38,556 bases of DNA from SIG438 sp034117945 (GTDB lineage Bacteria > Bacillota > Clostridia > HGM11514). Positions 15,831-23,804 of this stretch are shown here, in pieces (the stretch's first letter is position 1; every line of letters begins with the position of its first letter). The notes beneath the pieces were generated by a model. It saw only the letters and a list, made by a program, of their open reading frames with translations, had not been told where the DNA came from and searched no databases. The stretch covers positions 1 to 38,556 of the forward strand of contig JAXEOR010000156.1 in assembly GCA_034117945.1 (NCBI GenBank), given 5' to 3'. The position numbers and the translations under genes were made by a program.

Positions 15831-15858
15831 ATTATAGCACATTCTCCAAAAATGTCAA
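15831..15858 (-). promoter_or_regulatory. Promoter of the ctsR operon
   Basis: On the minus strand TTGACA (15853-15858), 16 bases, then TATAAT (15831-15836) preceded by TGC, an extended -10 box. The operator follows eight bases downstream. Confidence 0.9.
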
Positions 15859-15930
15859 GTATTTTTTTAAAAAAAATGAAAATTATTTTTGATTAATTTT
15901 CAAATACATCTTTCCTTTTGAAAAAAATTT

Positions 15931-15939
15931 TGATATAAT
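15931..15939 (+). promoter_or_regulatory. Extended -10 promoter of the zinc-ribbon gene
   Basis: TGATATAAT is an extended -10 box; the -35 region (TTTCCT) is poor. The leader to the ATG at 16052 is about 105 bases; I see no known riboswitch in it. Confidence 0.5.
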
Positions 15940-16051
15940 AAGTAGTGAATCGTTTATTGCCCGACTTTGGCGGGAGGGAAACAATAGAGGATCCTGACTA
16001 TTCGTTAGCATAGCCAAAAATGATGAAAAGATACGGGAGGAAACAGAAAAC

Positions 16052-17485
16052 ATGAAACAGACGTATTGGAAAACCATGCGGTTTCAATTGATGAAGCTGC
16101 TACCCGGACTGCTTTCTATGATCATCTCCGGGGTGTTGTTGGTACCGGTAAGGCTTTGGTGCGATCATGGGCTGGAGGGCTCCGGCAGAGGAGTAATCTT
16201 ATTGCTGTGGGCCGGCATTTCCGGGTTGGTATATTATTTTATTGTACATTATTACGGATATCTGTTTCAGACCGCCTTTTTGGCGGCGGTGGCAGAGGTA
16301 GCGGTGAATCAGGCTCCTCCTTCCAGCTACCGTGACTTTGTTCAGGAGTTTGTAAAGGGGCAGTTTGCAAAGCCCGCCAGTTATCGCTATCTGCACGGTC
16401 TGGTGAAGCATTCCCTGGAGGAGCTCCATCAAGCCTCTGTGTGGAAGGATAAAATATTATTAAGATATTTATCGGTATGCTGTGTGTGCATTAATTTTTA
16501 TAAGAAGAAAGCAGGCCGCTATAAGAGCATTGCAGATGCGGTGGTGCTGTATTCCAAAAATCAAAAAAAGCTGTTGGCCTCCGGCCTTCAAACCGGCCTG
16601 ATTGTGTGCGGCAGCGTGTTGGCGGCAACCCTTTTATTCTGGCTGATTTACAGTGCCATTCCCGCTTTGGGATGGTTTTCCGCTCTGGTATTGGGCGCTA
16701 TGACCGCCGGCGTATTCAAATATGCGTTTTTGGACAGCTGGTTTTTAACCAGAGAGCTGCTGGTGCTTGGGCAGCTGGAGCAAATGCCGGTGGGAGGCGT
16801 GTATGAGGAGCTGAGCGCATCCTCCCGTTCCTTCCGCAAGCTGTATCATAAAATGCGGCGGGAGCAGTCCAGCCTGGACGCCAAGGAGGGAGCGCCGAAA
16901 TATGATCTTCATTCTCTGAAATACTGCGGAGAATGCGGTTCGCTGGTGGCAGAGGAAATTGGTGATGAGGAGGATGGTTATGAAAATAAGGTGGAGCAGG
17001 AAGACCAAACGACGGATCAAGGGCAGCCTCAAGCAGCTGAAACGGTCAGGGAAGGAGATTTCCAAGCTGCCTCGGAAGGTGAAACGGACGAAGGAGTGGA
17101 AGAACTTCTGCAAAGCCTCCAAGGAACTGAAGCGGCTGCCGGAATGGAAGGAGCTTCAGAAAACAGTCAGTCAGACGCCGTCCAGGAAAACAGTGAAGAA
17201 AACAGCCGGCCTTTGCCGCAAAACCATTCCGGCCGTCAAGGCAACAGCCCAAACGGCGGTAAAGATCGGAAAGCCGCTGGGAAAGATGCTTCGCAGGATG
17301 AGCAAAAGGTAGTATTTTGCGGAGAATGCGGTGCGGCGATTTTCCCGGGGGAGGCCTTCTGCGGAGAATGCGGAACCCCTGCGGAACGAAAAGAAAAGAA
17401 GCAAGAAATGCTTTGTAAAAATTGCGGGTCTGTGATCGCTCCGGGAGAGAAGTTTTGCGGAGAGTGCGGGACAACGGTCAAATAA
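16052..17485 (+). CDS. Membrane protein with C-terminal zinc ribbons
   Basis: A 477-residue protein I cannot assign to a named family. Hydrophobic helices lie at about 15-35, 48-75, 186-205 and 210-230. Residues 290-296 hold a lone CGEC pair. A long Glu/Gln/Ser/Gly-rich linker covers about 300-425. Two complete zinc ribbons end the protein: FCGECGAAIFPGEAFCGECG and LCKNCGSVIAPGEKFCGECG. AGGAGG-like GGGAGGAAA precedes the ATG. Monocistronic, between the divergent ctsR operon and the oad operon. The linker region also has a second long open frame (16959-17312) with good codon usage, which raises the possibility of compensating frameshifts or an overlapping gene. Confidence 0.75.
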   Translation: MKQTYWKTMRFQLMKLLPGLLSMIISGVLLVPVRLWCDHGLEGSGRGVILLLWAGISGLVYYFIVHYYGYLFQTAFLAAVAEVAVNQAPPSSYRDFVQEFVKGQFAKPASYRYLHGLVKHSLEELHQASVWKDKILLRYLSVCCVCINFYKKKAGRYKSIADAVVLYSKNQKKLLASGLQTGLIVCGSVLAATLLFWLIYSAIPALGWFSALVLGAMTAGVFKYAFLDSWFLTRELLVLGQLEQMPVGGVYEELSASSRSFRKLYHKMRREQSSLDAKEGAPKYDLHSLKYCGECGSLVAEEIGDEEDGYENKVEQEDQTTDQGQPQAAETVREGDFQAASEGETDEGVEELLQSLQGTEAAAGMEGASENSQSDAVQENSEENSRPLPQNHSGRQGNSPNGGKDRKAAGKDASQDEQKVVFCGECGAAIFPGEAFCGECGTPAERKEKKQEMLCKNCGSVIAPGEKFCGECGTTVK

Positions 17486-17518
17486 TGTTACAATTTCGTT
17501 AATTATTCGACAAACTAC

Positions 17519-17547
17519 TTGCCTTTTGTCCGCCGGACTGTTACAAT
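17519..17547 (+). promoter_or_regulatory. Promoter of the oxaloacetate decarboxylase operon
   Basis: TTGCCT at 17519-17524 and TACAAT at 17542-17547, spacing 17. The leader to the first start is about 80 bases. Confidence 0.55.
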
Positions 17548-17632
17548 AGAAAAGATTTCGGTTTCTGATTGCGTGCCTCCAAAGGGCGCATGGAAATAAA
17601 TGGTATACTTCTTTGAAAGGAGGCGTCGTTTT

Positions 17633-17908
17633 ATGGAGATTTCAAACGGGTTTGTATGCGCTATGGGAATCGGCGTTGTATTTGTCGGCCTGATCTGCAT
17701 TGTCATTCTTTGTATGATCATGAGCTATTTCTGTAAAGACAAAAAGCAACCGCAGCCGGCTGCAGCCCCTGCTCCCGCAGTGCCCGCCCAGCCTGCACTC
17801 ATTGCCAATAAGCAAGAGCTGATTGCAGGGATTTGCGCGGTGATTGCGGAGGAACTCGGAACAGAGGTAAAAAACATTCGCGTACTGTCTTTTAAAAAAA
17901 TAGTATGA
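17633..17908 (+). CDS. oadG: Sodium pump decarboxylase gamma subunit (OadG)
   Basis: A 91-residue protein. One N-terminal transmembrane helix (GIGVVFVGLICIVILCMIMS) is followed by a Pro/Ala-rich stretch (PAAAPAPAVPAQPA) and a small C-terminal domain (LIAGICAVIAEELG). This is the OadG layout; the gamma subunit anchors the alpha subunit to the membrane beta subunit. ATG at 17633 is chosen because AAAGGAGG stands 9 bases upstream; an in-frame ATG 33 bases earlier would add an Arg-rich tail without a ribosome site. The biotin carrier gene follows after about 30 bases. Confidence 0.88.
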   Translation: MEISNGFVCAMGIGVVFVGLICIVILCMIMSYFCKDKKQPQPAAAPAPAVPAQPALIANKQELIAGICAVIAEELGTEVKNIRVLSFKKIV

Positions 17909-17939
17909 GAAAAATTGGATGAGAAGAGAGGTAAATGTG

Positions 17940-18299
17940 ATGAAAGAGTACAAAGTAAATGTAAACGGAACGGAATATCAGATTCAGATTGAGCTGACAA
18001 ATGAAACAGCAGCTCCCGCAGCGGCTCCGAAGGCGGCTCCTGCTCCTGCTCCTGCTGCAGCCCCTGCTCCCGCAGCAACCGGCGCAGGTCAGGCGATCAA
18101 CGCTCCCATGCCCGGAACCATACTGGATGTGAAGGTAAGCGTTGGGGATCAGGTAAAGAGCGGGCAGGTTCTGATGATCCTGGAGGCCATGAAAATGGAG
18201 AACGAAATCATGGCACCTGCAGACGGCACGGTTACCTCCGTGGGAGTGACCAAGGGAGCAACCGTAGAATCCGGTACGGCGCTGTGCACCATTCAATAA
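17940..18299 (+). CDS. Biotin carrier protein of the decarboxylase
   Basis: A 119-residue biotin/lipoyl-attachment protein. The N-terminus (EYKVNVNGTEYQIQIE) is followed by an Ala/Pro hinge and the biotinyl domain with the canonical EAMKMENE motif, lysine at about residue 85. The carboxyl group from oxaloacetate moves via this biotin to the membrane beta subunit. In enterobacteria this domain is fused to OadA; here it is separate, as in methylmalonyl-CoA decarboxylases and several Clostridia. ATG at 17940 has AGAGAGG 7-8 bases upstream and is preferred over one 21 bases earlier. Confidence 0.92.
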   Translation: MKEYKVNVNGTEYQIQIELTNETAAPAAAPKAAPAPAPAAAPAPAATGAGQAINAPMPGTILDVKVSVGDQVKSGQVLMILEAMKMENEIMAPADGTVTSVGVTKGATVESGTALCTIQ

Positions 18300-18318
18300 T
18301 GAAGGGAGGTACAGCCGT

Positions 18319-19575
18319 ATGGAAACGTTATTGAATTTTATTGGCCAGACAGGGTTTTCTCTGATTCCGGAGGATCCCAAGGTTTTGATTATGCTGCTCA
18401 TTTCCTTTGTGCTGGCATATCTTGCCATTGCAAAGGGCTTTGAACCCTTGCTGCTGCTGCCGATTTCCTTTGGTATGCTGCTGACCAACCTGCCGGGAGC
18501 AAATATGTTCCATGAAATTTTCTTCGCAGGCGGTCATGTGCATTGGGACTTGCTGGGCGGCGCTCCCGTTACCCTGGAATTTGTCAATGAAATGCGGGCG
18601 GCGGGTGTTTCGGAAGCAGTTCTTTCCACTTTGGAAATAGGAAAATCGATCAGCTTTGGTTTAATTGATATTTTGTACTTAGGGGTGAAGCTGGGGATTT
18701 ATCCCTGCTTGATTTTCTTGGGTGTGGGCGCAATGACCGATTTTGCACCTTTGATTGCAAACCCCAAAAGCCTGCTGCTGGGTGCAGCGGCTCAGGCGGG
18801 TATCTTCCTGGCCTTTATCGGTGCCAGATATTTGGGCTTTTCACCGGCAGAGGCAGGCTCTATCGGTATCATCGGCGGAGCAGACGGCCCGACTGCTATT
18901 TTTGTAACCAGTAAGCTGGCTCCGGCTTTGCTTGGTCCCATTGCGGTGGCGGCATATTCCTACATGGCGTTGGTGCCTGTAATTCAGCCTCCGATTATGA
19001 AGCTGCTGACCACCAAAAAGGAACGCATGATTACCATGAAAACCCTTCGGCCGGTTTCCAAGCGGGAAAAAATTGTGTTCCCCATCGTGGTAACAGTGTT
19101 TGTTGCCTTGCTGGTTCCCTCTGCGGCTCCCTTGGTGGGCTGCCTGATGCTGGGTAACCTGTTCAAGGAAACTGGAGTGGCAGACAGATTGTCCAAAACT
19201 GCACAGAATGAATTGATGAATATCGTAACGATCTTCTTAGGGGTTTCGGTTGGTGCTACCGCCACAGCCAATACCTTCTTAAGCGCAAAAACGCTGGGAA
19301 TTCTGGCTATGGGTATCGTGGCCTTTGCGGTAGGAACCGCAGGCGGCGTGTTGTTGGCAAAGTTTATGAACCTGTTCCTGAAGCAGAAAATCAATCCCTT
19401 GATCGGTTCTGCGGGCGTGTCCGCTGTTCCTATGGCGGCTCGTGTGTCTCAAACTGTGGGACAAAAGGAAAATCCGGGCAACTTCCTGCTGATGCATGCC
19501 ATGGGACCGAACGTGGCAGGGGTCATCGGATCTGCCATTGCAGCGGGAGTATTGCTGGCACTGTTTGGCGTGTAA
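18319..19575 (+). CDS. oadB: Sodium-translocating decarboxylase beta subunit (OadB)
   Basis: A 418-residue polytopic membrane protein. It decarboxylates carboxybiotin and uses the energy to pump sodium ions out. The family-defining reentrant segment GIIGGADGPTAIFVTSKLAP lies near residue 188, and the C-terminal repeat has VSVGATATANTFL. The length fits OadB/MmdB. GAAGGGAGG is 9 bases before the ATG. It lies between the biotin carrier and alpha genes. The beta subunit is shared in design among oxaloacetate, methylmalonyl-CoA and glutaconyl-CoA decarboxylases; the adjacent alpha subunit decides the substrate. Confidence 0.94.
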   Translation: METLLNFIGQTGFSLIPEDPKVLIMLLISFVLAYLAIAKGFEPLLLLPISFGMLLTNLPGANMFHEIFFAGGHVHWDLLGGAPVTLEFVNEMRAAGVSEAVLSTLEIGKSISFGLIDILYLGVKLGIYPCLIFLGVGAMTDFAPLIANPKSLLLGAAAQAGIFLAFIGARYLGFSPAEAGSIGIIGGADGPTAIFVTSKLAPALLGPIAVAAYSYMALVPVIQPPIMKLLTTKKERMITMKTLRPVSKREKIVFPIVVTVFVALLVPSAAPLVGCLMLGNLFKETGVADRLSKTAQNELMNIVTIFLGVSVGATATANTFLSAKTLGILAMGIVAFAVGTAGGVLLAKFMNLFLKQKINPLIGSAGVSAVPMAARVSQTVGQKENPGNFLLMHAMGPNVAGVIGSAIAAGVLLALFGV

Positions 19576-19583
19576 CAACCATT

Positions 19584-19620
19584 TTTCCGGCTGGATCCTG
19601 CCTGCGGATCGGCCGGAATT
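19584..19620 (+). other. Intergenic hairpin between oadB and oadA
   Basis: An inverted repeat (TTCCGGCTGGATCC at 19585-19598 with GGATCGGCCGGAA at 19606-19618) lies in the 83-base gap. It is followed by only three T, so it is a weak terminator, an mRNA-stabilising structure or a processing site. Confidence 0.5.
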
Positions 19621-19658
19621 TCACAAATGAGTTTGCGGGCAGAGAGGTGTGAAATGCT

Positions 19659-21062
19659 ATGAGCAAGGTAAAAATTACGGATACGATTTTGCGTGACGCT
19701 CATCAGTCTCAGGCGGCAACCCGTATGACCACCGAGCAAATGCTTCCCGGCTGCAAAATGCTGGACAGCATCGGCTATTGGTCTTTAGAGTGCTGGGGCG
19801 GCGCAACCTTTGATTCCTGTATGCGTTTTTTGAATGAGGATCCCTGGGAGCGGCTGAGAGCGCTGAAAAAGGCAATGCCCAATACAAAGCTGCAAATGCT
19901 GTTCCGGGGTCAGAATATTTTGGGTTATAAGCATTATGCGGACGATGTGGTGGAAGCCTTCTGTAAAAAATCCATCGAAAACGGGATTGATGTGGTGCGT
20001 GTGTTTGACGCACTGAACGATCCCAGAAATCTGGAGGCGGCCATTAAATTTGTGAAGCATTACGGCGGTATGTGCGAGCCGGCAATCAGCTATACCACCA
20101 GCCCCGTTCATAACGAGGATTATTTTGTAAAGCTGGCAATGACGCTGGAAAAAATGGGTGCAGATGTGATTTGTATTAAGGATATGGCCAATTTGCTACT
20201 GCCCTATGACGCATACAGCCTGGTGAAAAAGCTGAAGGAAAATGTGGGCGTGCCCATTCATCTGCATACCCATAATACCTCCGGTACCGGGGATATGACC
20301 AATTTGATGGCCATTCAGGCGGGTGTGGATATTGTAGACTGTGCGCTTTCTCCCATGGCCAACGGAACCAGCAACCCGGCTACCGAGTCTTTGGTTGCTG
20401 CTCTGAAGGGAACGGAATATGATACCGGTCTGGATCTGGAAAAGCTGAGCGACGCAGCCGCATATTACAGGACGGTGGCCAATCAGCTGAAGGAAAAGGG
20501 AAGCCTTGATCCTAAGGTGCTGAGTGTGGATCCCAATGCGCTGCTGTATCAGGTGCCGGGGGGCATGCTGTCCAACCTGATTTCTCAGCTGAAGCAGCAA
20601 AAGGCAGAGGATAAATATTATCAGGTGCTGGAGGAAGTGCCCAGAGTGAGAAAGGATTTCGGGTATCCTCCCCTTGTAACTCCCACCAGTCAGATTGTGG
20701 GAACTCAGGCGGTACTGAACGTGCTGGCCGGAGAGCGGTATAAAATGATTACCAAGGAATCCAAGGGCTTGCTCCGGGGTGAATACGGTCAGCTGCCCGG
20801 AGAGGTAAATCCAGAGGTTCGGAAAAAAGCAGGAATCAGCCCGGAGGATGTGATTACGGTTCGTCCGGCGGATTTGCTGCAGCCAGAATTGGAAAAATAC
20901 CGGGAGGAGTGCAAGGATGTTGCCAAATGCGAGGAGGACGTGCTCAGCTATGCGCTGTTCCCTCAGGTGGCTTCTAAGTTCTTTGAGACAAGGGATAAAA
21001 AGCCGGAGCCTGCTCAGGAGCAGGGCGGCGTTCGTACCTTGTATGTGGAGGATTTGTCCTGA
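19659..21062 (+). CDS. oadA: Oxaloacetate decarboxylase alpha subunit (carboxyltransferase)
   Basis: A 467-residue carboxyltransferase of the pyruvate carboxylase B/OadA family. TDTILRDAHQSQAATRM opens the TIM barrel; CIKDMANLLLPYDA carries the lysine that is carbamylated at the metal site; HLHTHNTSGTGD supplies the two metal-binding histidines. The protein ends after the conserved C-terminal domain without a biotin domain, consistent with the separate carrier gene upstream. It moves the carboxyl group of oxaloacetate to biotin, giving pyruvate. With OadG, OadB and the carrier it forms a complete primary sodium pump. A terminator follows at once. Confidence 0.92.
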   Translation: MSKVKITDTILRDAHQSQAATRMTTEQMLPGCKMLDSIGYWSLECWGGATFDSCMRFLNEDPWERLRALKKAMPNTKLQMLFRGQNILGYKHYADDVVEAFCKKSIENGIDVVRVFDALNDPRNLEAAIKFVKHYGGMCEPAISYTTSPVHNEDYFVKLAMTLEKMGADVICIKDMANLLLPYDAYSLVKKLKENVGVPIHLHTHNTSGTGDMTNLMAIQAGVDIVDCALSPMANGTSNPATESLVAALKGTEYDTGLDLEKLSDAAAYYRTVANQLKEKGSLDPKVLSVDPNALLYQVPGGMLSNLISQLKQQKAEDKYYQVLEEVPRVRKDFGYPPLVTPTSQIVGTQAVLNVLAGERYKMITKESKGLLRGEYGQLPGEVNPEVRKKAGISPEDVITVRPADLLQPELEKYREECKDVAKCEEDVLSYALFPQVASKFFETRDKKPEPAQEQGGVRTLYVEDLS

Positions 21063-21075
21063 TTGCAAGTAAAGT

Positions 21076-21110
21076 TACCGCGGTTTCAAAGGGAGCCGCG
21101 GTATTTTTTT
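21076..21110 (+). terminator. Terminator of the oad operon
   Basis: TACCGCGG (21076-21083) pairs with CCGCGGTA (21096-21103), then seven T. Confidence 0.92.
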
Positions 21111-21163
21111 ACCCTTTTTGGTCTTTGCACGTTCTTTGTTTGTATAATTTTTCAAATATTTCC

Positions 21164-21192
21164 TTGATTTATCATGTGATCTGTGCTATAAT
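21164..21192 (+). promoter_or_regulatory. Promoter of the SLOG gene
   Basis: TTGATT at 21164-21169 and TATAAT at 21187-21192, spacing 17, with an extended TGC before the -10 box. Confidence 0.75.
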
Positions 21193-21227
21193 AAGCATAT
21201 GACTGGAAAGGATAAGGGGGGATAAGG

Positions 21228-21722
21228 ATGGAAAACAGAGAGCAAAGCTGCTGCTTTACAGGCCACAGAATCATTCCCAAGGAGGAATATGCAGAGGTGA
21301 CCCGGCGGCTGCAATGGGAAATTGTGCGGTTGATCGGGGAAGGTGTCCGGTATTTTCAGGCCGGCGGGGCGCTTGGGTTTGATACGCTGGCGGCGCAAAC
21401 AGTGCTGCGCTTGAAAAAGTCCTTTCCCTCGATTCGGTTGATTTTGGTTTTGCCCTGCAAAACCCAGCATCAGTATTGGAAGGCGAAGGATTCCTTTTTG
21501 TATCAAAAAATCTTAAAAAGCTGCGACCGGGTAATTTACATTTCGGAGGAGTATACCAAGGATTGTATGTACCGGCGAAACCGTTATTTGGTGGATCACA
21601 GCCAATACTGCATTTGTTATCAAACCAAATCCAGCGGAGGTACCGCTTATACGGTCAATTATGCAAAAAAACAGTGCCTTTCGGTAACGAATTTGGCTCA
21701 GCAGCAGCTTTCATTTTTTTAA
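21228..21722 (+). CDS. SLOG-fold protein (DUF1273/YpsA-like)
   Basis: A 164-residue protein. CCFTGHRIIPKEEY near residue 9 is the DUF1273 opening; FQAGGALGFDTLAAQTVLRL carries the SLOG ligand loop GG..GFD; then LVLPCKTQHQYW. SLOG proteins bind nucleotide-derived ligands and include DprA- and YpsA-like members; some take part in conflict systems, but this free-standing form has no proven function. An in-frame GATAAGGGGGGATAAGG site precedes the ATG. It has its own promoter and no close partner gene. Confidence 0.85.
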   Translation: MENREQSCCFTGHRIIPKEEYAEVTRRLQWEIVRLIGEGVRYFQAGGALGFDTLAAQTVLRLKKSFPSIRLILVLPCKTQHQYWKAKDSFLYQKILKSCDRVIYISEEYTKDCMYRRNRYLVDHSQYCICYQTKSSGGTAYTVNYAKKQCLSVTNLAQQQLSFF

Positions 21723-22036
21723 TGACCGTAGCAGCCTCCGGGTGAAAATTTCTTTTTACAGGCGTGTTTTCGGTTTTTCTCTTTGGTGTGGGCGCAAAGG
21801 CCTTTCTTTTTTCATATCCGAATCTTTCGTTTTGTTGTTCCTTTTTTGATAGGGTGGACAATACCGTTTGATCAAAAAACCTCAAAAGAAGAAACTTTTT
21901 AAAAAAGTAAAATTCACACCGTTTCATTATTATGAAAAACAAGGTATTATTATGAAAAGGACAAATTTTTATTGCAGATTCTTATTGAAGATTGATTTAT
22001 TTGACTGTATGTGAGAAAAATAAGGATGGAACTCGA
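21723..22036. other. Intergenic stretch without a supported gene
   Basis: AT-rich sequence between the SLOG gene and the decayed ibrA. A 95-codon minus-strand frame covers part of it but has no ribosome site and overlaps the SLOG gene end. I see no terminator or promoter I would defend. Confidence 0.5.
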
Positions 22037-22719
22037 ATGAAGAAAAAATACTTATCCATAGATGTGTATCAATCCCGCCGGAAGCGGTTTGAATATTCAT
22101 TTCAGGAATTTGATCATATTTATGTTTCCTTCAGCGGCTGGTAGGAATGTGCGCCAATGAATCTCTGCAGCGATACAGCGGATTTGTCAATAAAAAATAT
22201 GGCTATCAGGGTCGGTGCTGGATTTCCAAGCAATATAAAGATGTGTGGTGCGTGTGGCCTTTGTATGACTGGTCGGTCAATGATGTGTGGGTAGCCAATT
22301 ATACCTTTCATTATGATTACAACAAGCTGTATGATATGTATTACAAGGCCGGTCTGAAGCCGGATCAAATGCGGATTGCTTCTTTTTTCAATGATTACTC
22401 TAAGGATTGCTTGAATTTGTACCAGGTGATTGATCCGGCCGTCTGAGCAAAGCTGGTGGAGCGCGGTTGCAAGATTCGTCGCAACGGAATTTCTCAATAT
22501 ACCTTGGATAAAAAGTCCAGAATTGTTTTTCTGAAAAAATCCGATGATACAGACGATATCAAAAGTACCGAGGATATTCCCAGCTGGAAGCGAATGTGCT
22601 TCTGTGTTTTGAAACATGATCATACCTGCCGGTTTATGGGGTTTGGCCTGTCTAGGCAGGAACAAAAGAGATTTGATTTGATCAAACAAAAGTATGAAGA
22701 ATTTTTCAATGAGCAGTAA
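22037..22719 (+). pseudogene. ibrA: Decayed IbrA-like protein (DUF3440, PAPS reductase family)
   Basis: The first 35 codons read KKYLSIDVYQSRRKRFEYSF and end in YVSFSGW then TAG at 22142. IbrA-type proteins have SFSGGKDSG here, so the ATP pyrophosphatase loop is cut and roughly 200 codons are missing. The reading resumes in another frame at 22147 with RYSGFVNKKYGYQG, VWPLYDWSVNDVWVAN and YNKLYDMYYKAGL, all IbrA-like. A TGA at 22444 stands where tryptophan is expected (VIDPAV-stop-AKLVERG), and the rest runs to TAA at 22719. The family resembles phosphoadenosine phosphosulfate reductases and pairs with the ParB-like IbrB, as here. Not functional as written. Confidence 0.85.
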
Positions 22720-23281
22720 AAGTTATCAAAGTCCGGTGTATCAGGTAATTGCAGTACTCTTTCAAAAGATTGTGACGAATACATACAATCCGAATGTTAC
22801 TGCGTCGCCGGAAATGAAGCTGCTGTATGACAGTATCAAAGAGGATAACTATACCATGTCCATAGTGTGCTACTACAATAAGCAGCAGGATCAGTATGTG
22901 ATTATAGACGGCTTTCACCGTTACCGGGTGGATGAAGGAATCTCCTAATATTTATGAGAGGGAGCATGTATGCTGCCCGTGTCTGTGATTGACAAGCCCT
23001 TGTCCAACCAAATGGCCAGCACCATCCGGCACAATTGAGCCAGAGGATCATATGACGCAGATTTGATGAGTAATATTATCAAGGAGCTGCATGAAATCGG
23101 CCGTTCTGATGCATGAATTTCAAAGCATCTGGAAATGGGTAAGGATGAAATATTAAGGCTAAAGCAAATTACCGGAATGGCCGCCCTGTTCCGTGACGTT
23201 CAGTTCGGCCAGCCTTGGCAGCCGGAGGAGGAAGAAGAGGAGGAAGAAGAGGAGGAAGAGAATTTCAAAACAGCCGAATAA
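22709..23281 (+). pseudogene. ibrB: Decayed IbrB-like protein (ParB/sulfiredoxin domain)
   Basis: Starts MSSKSYQSPVYQVIAV, overlapping the end of ibrA by 11 bases. VIIDGFHRYRVDE is the ParB/Srx active motif. A frame slip near 22935 and a compensating one near 22968 break SPNIYEREH from LPVSVIDKPLSNQMASTIRH. Two in-frame TGA follow, at 23036 (HN-stop-ARG, arginine expected) and 23114 (SDA-stop-ISKHL, tryptophan expected). The end is LKQITGMAALFRDVQFGQPW and then a run of 13 glutamates encoded by GAG/GAA. Intact IbrB is about 190-200 residues, so nearly full length is still visible. Clear recent decay by point changes. Confidence 0.85.
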
Positions 23282-23415
23282 AGGGCTTGGATTCTCCGGG
23301 GGATTCTGCCTGCATGTCTTTGCAGCACCGAACTGTACGAAATGCATTTCCGAGGCCGGACGATAAACAAAATTCACTTTTCCGTCAAAATTTTTAAAAT
23401 AAAATCAAAAAACTG

Positions 23416-23444
23416 TTGACAAAACTCTCTCCGTCTGCTATAAT
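23416..23444 (+). promoter_or_regulatory. Promoter of tRNA-Leu
   Basis: TTGACA at 23416-23421 and TATAAT at 23439-23444, spacing 17, with TGC before the -10 box: a full-consensus promoter 33 bases before the tRNA. Confidence 0.92.
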
Positions 23445-23476
23445 ATATAAATGTGTTAGGAAGATTTCTTCCTCAT

Positions 23477-23563
23477 GCGGATATGGCGGAATTGGCAGAC
23501 GCGCATGGTTCAGGTCCATGTGAGAGCAATCTCATGGAGGTTCAAGTCCTCTTATCCGCACCA
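23477..23563 (+). tRNA. tRNA-Leu(CAG)
   Basis: An 87-base class II tRNA. Acceptor GCGGATA pairs with TATCCGC; D-arm GGCGGAATTGGCAGACGC; anticodon stem CATGG/CCATG with loop TTCAGGT, anticodon CAG; long variable arm TGAGAGCAATCTCA; T-loop TTCAAGT; CCA is encoded. Reads CTG codons, which are very frequent in this genome. Confidence 0.96.
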
Positions 23564-23565
23564 CG

Positions 23566-23597
23566 TCGGAACGGACTTTGCTCCGTTCCGATTTTTC
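23566..23597 (+). terminator. Terminator of tRNA-Leu
   Basis: A perfect 10-bp stem (23566-23575 with 23582-23591), six-base loop, five T. Confidence 0.9.
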
Positions 23598-23629
23598 TTT
23601 GTAGAAAAATCAGTCACACGCTCCGTCGT

Positions 23630-23651
23630 TCCTCCTTTTTCGTGAAAAGTC
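23630..23651 (+). repeat. 22-bp repeat, copy 3' of tRNA-Leu
   Basis: TCCTCCTTTTTCGTGAAAAG plus TC; an exact inverted copy is at 26207-26228, downstream of the facing tRNA-Glu. The flanking TTTTTCTTT..AGAAAAA motif and the CCACGTCGGA junction also recur. Confidence 0.85.
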
Positions 23652-23804
23652 ACGCTCAGTTCGCCTGCTCGTTTGCAAACGCACTCGCGACGGCTCACAA
23701 TCGCTACCAACTTTTCACGATATTGCGCCTTCGGCGCAGCCAAAATCCCCTGTCGCTACTGTGTTTGCGGGCAAGTCCTGTAAGAACACGCGCACCATAC
23801 AGTA

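Noticed and set aside
15940..16051. Riboswitch in the leader of the zinc-ribbon gene
   Set aside because: The leader is short and shows no recognisable aptamer motif or terminator/antiterminator pair.
21655..21942. Minus-strand 95-codon frame beside the SLOG gene
   Set aside because: No ribosome site, overlaps the SLOG gene end, and the composition is low-complexity Lys/Phe.
22444..23116. TGA read as tryptophan (alternative genetic code or recoding)
   Set aside because: Two of three in-frame TGA fit Trp, but the third replaces Arg, frame slips are present too, and many intact genes here (mnmA, the oxidoreductase, the HD gene) stop with TGA. Decay explains all.
23763..23797. A tRNA-like 3' end (AAGTCCTGT...GCGCACCA)
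   Set aside because: The T-arm and acceptor lengths do not fit, and no matching 5' acceptor strand or anticodon arm lies upstream.
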